Shown piece by piece: positions 59,630-64,000 of a stretch of 64,000 bases of DNA (its first letter is position 1; every line of letters starts with the position of its first letter). Source of the DNA: DSUN01 sp035527715 (GTDB lineage Bacteria; Planctomycetota; PUPC01; DSUN01); assembly GCA_035527715.1 (NCBI GenBank), contig DATKZY010000102.1, forward strand, positions 1 to 64,000, in the 5' to 3' direction. The notes under the pieces were generated by a model. It had not been told where the DNA came from. It worked only from the letters and a program-made list of their open reading frames with translations, and made no database searches. A program made the translations under genes and the position numbers.

Positions 59630-60364
59630 GTGAGCCGGGAGGATCGGGAACTGACGCGAAGCCGCCAGGCGGTGGCGGACAAGCTGGCCGGGCTGAAGAC
59701 GGAGGTCCGGACGCTGCTGAAGCGGTACGGCGTGGAGAAGCCGAAGGGCGTGGGGGACCGCTGGGGTGTGGGCCATCGTCGGTGGCTGGAGAGGCTGGTG
59801 GTGCCGGGCGGCGTGCTGGGGACGTATGGGGCGGTGTGCCTGGGGAGCCTGCTGGCACAGATAGATGCCCTGGAGCAGGAGCGGAAGCACCTGGACGAGC
59901 ACGTGCGCGCGCTGGCGAAGACGGCGCGCCACGCGGCCGCCGTGAAGCGGATGCAGGAGGTCAAAGGCGTGGGCACGCTGACCGCCCTGACCTTCCGGCT
60001 GGAGCTCGGGAACCCGGCGCGGTTCCGTAACCGCCGCGAGGTGGGGGCCTACTGCGGGCTGGTGCCCACGCAGCCCGAGAGCGGCGAGACGACGGACCGC
60101 AAGGGCCACATCACCCACCAAGGCCCGCCGCGGATTCGGCGGGTGCTATGCCAGGCGACCCACGTCTGGGTGCGCTTCGACCCGGCGGCTCGTGCGACAT
60201 ATGAATGGTTGCTCTCCCGGAACCCCAAGAAGCGGAAGAAGATCGCGATCGTGGCCATGATGCGCCGCCTGGCGATCCGCCTCTGGCACCTGGCCAAAGG
60301 GGAGGGACTTCCCGAGGACCGCCCGGCGGCGAGCGCCTCCCCGGGCGTGCCCCGACAACCCTGA
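59630..60364 (+). pseudogene. 5'-truncated IS110/IS1111-type transposase
   Basis: The 244 codons match the second half of IS110-family transposases: a coiled-coil linker (REDRELTRSRQAVADKLAGL) and the Transposase_20 domain (VKGVGTLTALTFRLELGNPA, REVGAYCGLVP, SGETTDRKGHIT, with the candidate catalytic serine in ESGE). The N-terminal DEDD RuvC-like domain of about 120-150 residues is absent; upstream is only a short spacer and murI. The GTG at 59630 could start a product, but the element should be inactive alone. About 280 bases of structured non-coding sequence follow. Confidence 0.75.
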
Positions 60365-60474
60365 GGCCAAGACAGGAGAACCAGAGCAGACGGTTGCTGC
60401 TGAAAAAGGAGACGAACAAGAACGAACCCGGAGAGAAGACCGGACTCCTTGGCTGATCGGTCGTTGATCGTGAA

Positions 60475-60532
60475 GGGAGCGAGACCGTTCACCCCCTTGG
60501 GATGGTCCCGAGCAACGGTTTGGTCCGCTCCC
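60475..60532 (+). ncRNA. Candidate bridge-RNA-like structure downstream of the transposase
   Basis: gggagc (60475-60480) pairs with gctccc (60527-60532) and accgtt (60484-60489) with aacggt (60514-60519), leaving an asymmetric internal loop and a 24-nt terminal loop. A second hairpin, tctgcggg-ggga-cccgcaga, lies at 60553-60572. IS1111-type elements encode their guide RNA after the transposase gene, so position and layout fit. This is an inference from pairing by eye. Confidence 0.3.
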
Positions 60533-60660
60533 GGCGTTTCGGCAACTTGAGCTCTGCGGGGGGACCCGCAGACGCATCGAATAGCAGGCGGCACGCGATC
60601 ACCAAGGAAGACCGACTCTTTTTCTTGAGGCGACCCTTGACAACGTCCCACATAGCAGGC

Positions 60661-60726
60661 ACCGCCGCCTGAAGGCGGGACTCCGAACGAGTCCATAACC
60701 TGTTGGGAGTCCCGCCTTTAGGCGGT
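60661..60726. repeat. REP-like inverted repeat
   Basis: The arm 60661-60684 and its complement 60706-60726 pair over about 20 bases (ggcgggactcc with ggagtcccgcc) with a 3-base length difference. Such CCGCCTxAAGGCGGGACTCC palindromes are dispersed repeats in related genomes (recalled, not searched). Confidence 0.65.
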
Positions 60727-60880
60727 CTTCGCCTTCAGCGCGCGGGTGACCAGTTGCCTTATCTTGACGCCATTCGTGCCTGGCACCGCATCCTAGAATT
60801 GCATTCCTTTGGTCAGGGACAAGGCTGTCGAGCAAGCCGCGTTCTCGATGATGCCGATCGCCTCACATCCTCGCGTGGCG

Positions 60881-63088
60881 TCAGTGCCGATCCGCTGGGA
60901 TGCCCCTCTTGAGGAAATCCGCGGCCAGCGCGCGGTTGGCGTAATGGGGATCATTCCCGGCCAGGTATTCCAGGGCCTCCTTGGCCTGGCTGCCCCCCAG
61001 CGCGCCCAGGGCGTGAATGACATGAAATCGGTAGTCCAGCCGGAGCTTCCTGAGGGGCTTGAGCAGGCCGGGCACGGCCGACTGATCGCCGCAGGCCGCC
61101 AGGGCGTCGGGGATGTAGCGGCTCCCGGGCGCCGAGTCCTGAAGCCGCCGGTCCCACTTGTCCAGAAGCGCAGGGACGGTCTTGCGGTCGCCGAGCTGGG
61201 CCAGGGCCTTGCAGATGTAGATGGTCAGGTCCCCGTCGGCGGCGGGCAGGGCTTTGACGAGCGCGTCCACCGCCTCGGGATAGGCGCCCAGGGCCTCCGC
61301 GTTGCTCCACCGCTTGATGTTCCCAACAAGCTCGTCCAGCTTGGCCTTCTCCTGGACGGAGAGGTCGCGCGCCTCGGGCTTCGGCCGCTGCGGGAGGAAG
61401 CCGCCGAGGGCCGCCTCATCACCGACGCCCCGCGTGGCCGCAGTGCCGCCGGGATTCTTGAGCGGGTCAAAGGGATGCGGGCACTTTGCCTTGAAGAACG
61501 GCCCCGCCTCCGCCGCCGGCAGGGACTTGTCAACCTGCGCCGTCTTCGCGTCAATCAGGCGCATCCCGATGGAGCGCATCCGCAGCGGCCAGGACGGGGC
61601 GTTGAAGGTCGTGACCTTGCTCCGCATGGTCTTCAGGTGATCGTCGGAGACCCCCTCGACGTTGATCCGGAAGTAGAAGGGGAATCGGTCAATGGTCTTG
61701 GCGACCGTAGCGGCCTGGCCGTTGACGACGTAATTGACCTCCAGGGCCAGGGCCGTTCCGGGCGCCAGCCGGTCCGCGGAGACCCGGATGACATTTTCGC
61801 CCGGCAGCAGATTCATCAGGCAACGCTTGTTGAGCTGGCGCTTGACGGTGATCCTCAAACCGTCCAGGCCCGTCCGCGCCGTATCCTGGCCAGCCTGAAA
61901 CTCCGCCTTGACCAGGAAGGCGTAGTTCGAGGTGACCGCGGGCTTCTTCTCCAGGTAGAGCTTGTTGCCGATATCGAGCCTCGCCTCCTCCTTCCCGACC
62001 GCCTGCTTGTCGAAGCAGAGGTTCCAGGTCTTGCCTTGGTCGGTGGAGAAGCTGAGCCGGCAGACATCGTCGGCCGCGCCCTTGCGGAGCCGGGCCTCGC
62101 AGACCGCCTCGACGGCCACGTAAGGCGACGGGAGCCGGTAGATGAAGGCGGCCGGCTTGCCGGCCTCGGCGGGGTGGAGCGCGGCCCTGTCCTCGGCCGC
62201 CGCCGAGCAGGCGACGTTGGCCGAGTCCTTCCAGAGCGGCCGGGCGTAGCTCTCGGGCGTCAGGTCCGCCTCCAGCACCTGGACCTCCAGCCCCGCGACC
62301 GCCTCGTGGATCGTGGTCTCGAAGAACTTGCTCTCGAAGGTAGGCGGGGTGTTCCGCAGCACGGTGTTCTCGCTGTCCCACTGGCGCACAAGCCGCTGGC
62401 CCCAGAGGAGCGAGGTCCGCAGGGTGTGGTCCGACACCGGGTCCAGGACGCGGAAGACCGTGCCCTGCATCACCGGGCAGGTCCGGACGCCGATGCGCCG
62501 GTTGGCCGCGTCCCACCACAGGAAGCCGCCCATCGGGTCGAAGCCGTGCATCCGCCAAGTGCCGTCCCCGTCGGCATACCGGAGAACCACGGTGCTGTGC
62601 CCGTGGCTGGACTCCTTGTAGCCGATGTAGCCGGCGGCGCGCCAGAGCGCCGACATCACCGAGCTGAGGCCGCCGCACTCGTGGTGGCCATAGACCGTCA
62701 GGGACTTGTGCGCTTCGCGCTGGCGCTCGGCCTTGTCAAGCGGCCCCTCGAAGGCGTGTGGGATCGAGTTGCACATCAGGACACGGAACCACTTCCACAG
62801 CGCGATGGCCTTGGCTTCGCTCTCAGCCTCCGTGTCGTTCACACCCTCGACCCGGAAGATGTCCCGGGCGATGCTCTGGAGCGTGTCGCAGTCGGGCCAG
62901 CGATGATTGACCACCTTGACATTGACCAGGGACTCGTCGGGATAGGCCGCGGTGTCGAAAACGAACTCGGCAGGGAACCCGGGGGCCTCAGCCGCTTCGG
63001 GCTTGACGAGTTCCTCCCCGCGCGCCAGCCCTGCCAGAAACGCCAGGGGCAAGGCCGCCAGGAACGTCGCCATCACCGAACAGCGCAT
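60881..63088 (-). CDS. Secreted transglutaminase-like protein with HEAT repeats
   Basis: The 735-residue product has a signal peptide (ending near residue 24). A transglutaminase/protease-like core has the triad positions C138 (HHECGGLSSVMSALW), H164 (HGHSTVVLRY) and D184 (GFDPMGGF). A beta-rich middle region follows, and a C-terminal 130-residue helical part has HEAT-type repeats (AVPGLLKPLRKLRLDYRFHV). It probably cross-links or cleaves proteins outside the cytoplasm; substrate unknown. The ATG has ggagg eight bases upstream. The divergent IS remnant and repeats lie beyond its 3' end. Confidence 0.7.
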   Translation of the reverse strand: MRCSVMATFLAALPLAFLAGLARGEELVKPEAAEAPGFPAEFVFDTAAYPDESLVNVKVVNHRWPDCDTLQSIARDIFRVEGVNDTEAESEAKAIALWKWFRVLMCNSIPHAFEGPLDKAERQREAHKSLTVYGHHECGGLSSVMSALWRAAGYIGYKESSHGHSTVVLRYADGDGTWRMHGFDPMGGFLWWDAANRRIGVRTCPVMQGTVFRVLDPVSDHTLRTSLLWGQRLVRQWDSENTVLRNTPPTFESKFFETTIHEAVAGLEVQVLEADLTPESYARPLWKDSANVACSAAAEDRAALHPAEAGKPAAFIYRLPSPYVAVEAVCEARLRKGAADDVCRLSFSTDQGKTWNLCFDKQAVGKEEARLDIGNKLYLEKKPAVTSNYAFLVKAEFQAGQDTARTGLDGLRITVKRQLNKRCLMNLLPGENVIRVSADRLAPGTALALEVNYVVNGQAATVAKTIDRFPFYFRINVEGVSDDHLKTMRSKVTTFNAPSWPLRMRSIGMRLIDAKTAQVDKSLPAAEAGPFFKAKCPHPFDPLKNPGGTAATRGVGDEAALGGFLPQRPKPEARDLSVQEKAKLDELVGNIKRWSNAEALGAYPEAVDALVKALPAADGDLTIYICKALAQLGDRKTVPALLDKWDRRLQDSAPGSRYIPDALAACGDQSAVPGLLKPLRKLRLDYRFHVIHALGALGGSQAKEALEYLAGNDPHYANRALAADFLKRGIPADRH

Positions 63089-63289
63089 GGGGGCATCCTC
63101 CGTTCATCGCCCGCGGGTCTGCGGTCCCAGGCACGGCATGGGGACGGCACACCGGGGACAGAACAGTATTGAGGGTGTCCCGCGAACAGCCATCCCGCCT
63201 GGCCAACTGACAATGACGTATGGCGTCCCCGAACTCTCCGTAAGGTACTGGGGTCGCGCAGAGCGGCCACCGTGGGCCGGACGGCTGGG

Positions 63290-64000
63290 TCAGGATCTCC
63301 GGGAGGCGAAGACGAGCTTGCCGAGGACCAGGAGCGCGCCCAGGCCGACAACGGCCCAGATGGCGATGTTGACCAGAGGGGACGTCAGGCCCGTCGGCCC
63401 CGCCTTGGCCGGCCCCTCGCCTTCGGCAGCGAGAACGGCCTGCTCGACGCCGCTTTGCTCGTAGGTCACGGGGTTGAGGCCGAGGAAGGCCGGGGCGTAG
63501 AGGTCGGCCGCCGCAGCCAACTGGTCGGCGCGCAACTCCTCCAGCGTGCCGAAGCCCTGCGGGCCGACGCTGACCCGCTGGCCCGCGTAGAGGGTCTTCT
63601 GGGAGCGGTCGCCGGTGAAGCTCTGAATCTCGACTGAATCCTCGAACACGGTCACGGTCGTCGTGCCCGATGCCGCGTCGTGGCGCACCTCGTACTTCGT
63701 GTTCCACGAGATGATGCTACAGCTCTTTGTGAAGAAGTTCCAATAGGTGTTGGCCGCCTCGGTGGCCACGCCCTCCACCGTGCCAAGCACCGCGCCCGCG
63801 AACTTCTTGGCCTTGTTCACGGCCGTTGTGCCGGCCTTACGGCCTGCGTCGAATCCCTCATCAAAGCTGTTGTCCTCCAGTTGCTCGAAGTAGCCGCGCA
63901 CGGGATCCTGCTTGCCGAGGTCCCCCGAGTAGGCGGAGCCCTGGTCGATGCCGATGCCGACGGACGTGGCCTTCTCCTGGCCCGCCTTCTGCTGATTCTT
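63290..64000 (-). CDS. FecR-like membrane-anchored protein (partial, cut by window end)
   Basis: The frame is open to the window edge, so the N-terminus is missing; 236 codons are visible. The central part (TTTVTVFEDSVEIQSFTGDR, then TLYAGQRVSVGPQGF) matches the FecR domain pattern of regulator or surface proteins. The C-terminus has one transmembrane segment (NIAIWAVVGLGALLVLGKLV) followed by basic residues, a topology with the bulk outside the membrane. Upstream residues such as GIDQGSAYSGDL are not recognised. A GTG at 63901 is an internal codon rather than the start. Confidence 0.6.
   Translation of the reverse strand, partial: KNQQKAGQEKATSVGIGIDQGSAYSGDLGKQDPVRGYFEQLEDNSFDEGFDAGRKAGTTAVNKAKKFAGAVLGTVEGVATEAANTYWNFFTKSCSIISWNTKYEVRHDAASGTTTVTVFEDSVEIQSFTGDRSQKTLYAGQRVSVGPQGFGTLEELRADQLAAAADLYAPAFLGLNPVTYEQSGVEQAVLAAEGEGPAKAGPTGLTSPLVNIAIWAVVGLGALLVLGKLVFASRRS

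Noticed and set aside
1..64000. tRNA or rRNA genes
   Set aside because: I checked the intergenic stretches for T-loop and acceptor-stem patterns and found none convincing.

Overview
This is a strongly G+C-rich bacterial chromosome segment with densely packed genes on both strands and very consistent third-position G/C. The gene set is an Enterococcus-type V-ATPase operon, S55-type peptidase, hydrazine-synthase-alpha-like cytochrome, class II ribonucleotide reductase, several URO-D paralogues, CxCxxC secreted glycosidase-like proteins and a DUF6785-type transporter. It suggests an uncultivated anaerobic or facultative polysaccharide degrader of the Planctomycetota or a neighbouring PVC-like lineage. 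That placement is inference; there is no rRNA in the window. Around twenty promoters match the housekeeping sigma-70 consensus with 16-18 bp spacers.

Layout. 0-5 kb: end of scpB, folP, a SpoIIE-type phosphatase and a secreted glycosidase-like protein. 5-14 kb: a nine-gene V/A-type ATPase operon colinear with ntpFIKECGABD, whose c-ring subunit carries every Na+-ligand position. 14-15.1 kb: a gene-poor block with palindromic repeats, a large nested inverted-repeat array and a gene scrap. 15.1-19.1 kb: a lipoprotein hydrolase, an ACT protein and a fused phosphotransbutyrylase-butyrate kinase. 19.2-31 kb: sugar metabolism (beta-helix protein, sugar isomerase-like protein, HMGL-family lyase/synthase, xylose isomerase, URO-D protein, FGGY kinase, flavin reductase, metallohydrolase) and a nucleotidyltransferase toxin-antitoxin-like pair. 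31-36.6 kb: nrdJ, a second nucleotidyltransferase/HEPN module whose HEPN gene carries an amber codon, and another URO-D protein. 36.9-45.9 kb: a B12 radical-SAM protein, a glycine-rich RRM protein, two large lipoprotein glycosidase-like proteins, ArfB, an FmdE-like protein and a TauE/SafE permease. 46-49.2 kb: a transporter plus GH4 glycosidase operon. 49.3-57.5 kb: a GYF-domain protein and a four-gene operon (S55 peptidase, beta-propeller protein, LOG protein, triheme HzsA-like protein). 57.7-64 kb: cell-wall amidase, murI, a truncated IS110-type transposase with structured flanking sequence, a transglutaminase/HEAT protein and a FecR-like membrane protein cut by the window end.

How it fits together. 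Secreted and lipid-anchored glycosidase-like proteins and the GH4 enzyme would release sugars. XylA, the isomerase-like protein and the FGGY kinase would feed them to glycolysis. The Ptb-Buk fusion would make ATP from acyl-CoA during fermentation, and the Na+-type V-ATPase would link ATP to a sodium gradient. NrdJ and the radical-SAM protein both imply cobalamin dependence. Accessory features are two nucleotidyltransferase modules, an IS remnant, REP-like palindromes (one inside folP) and a recurring class of low-complexity stem-loops at gene borders.
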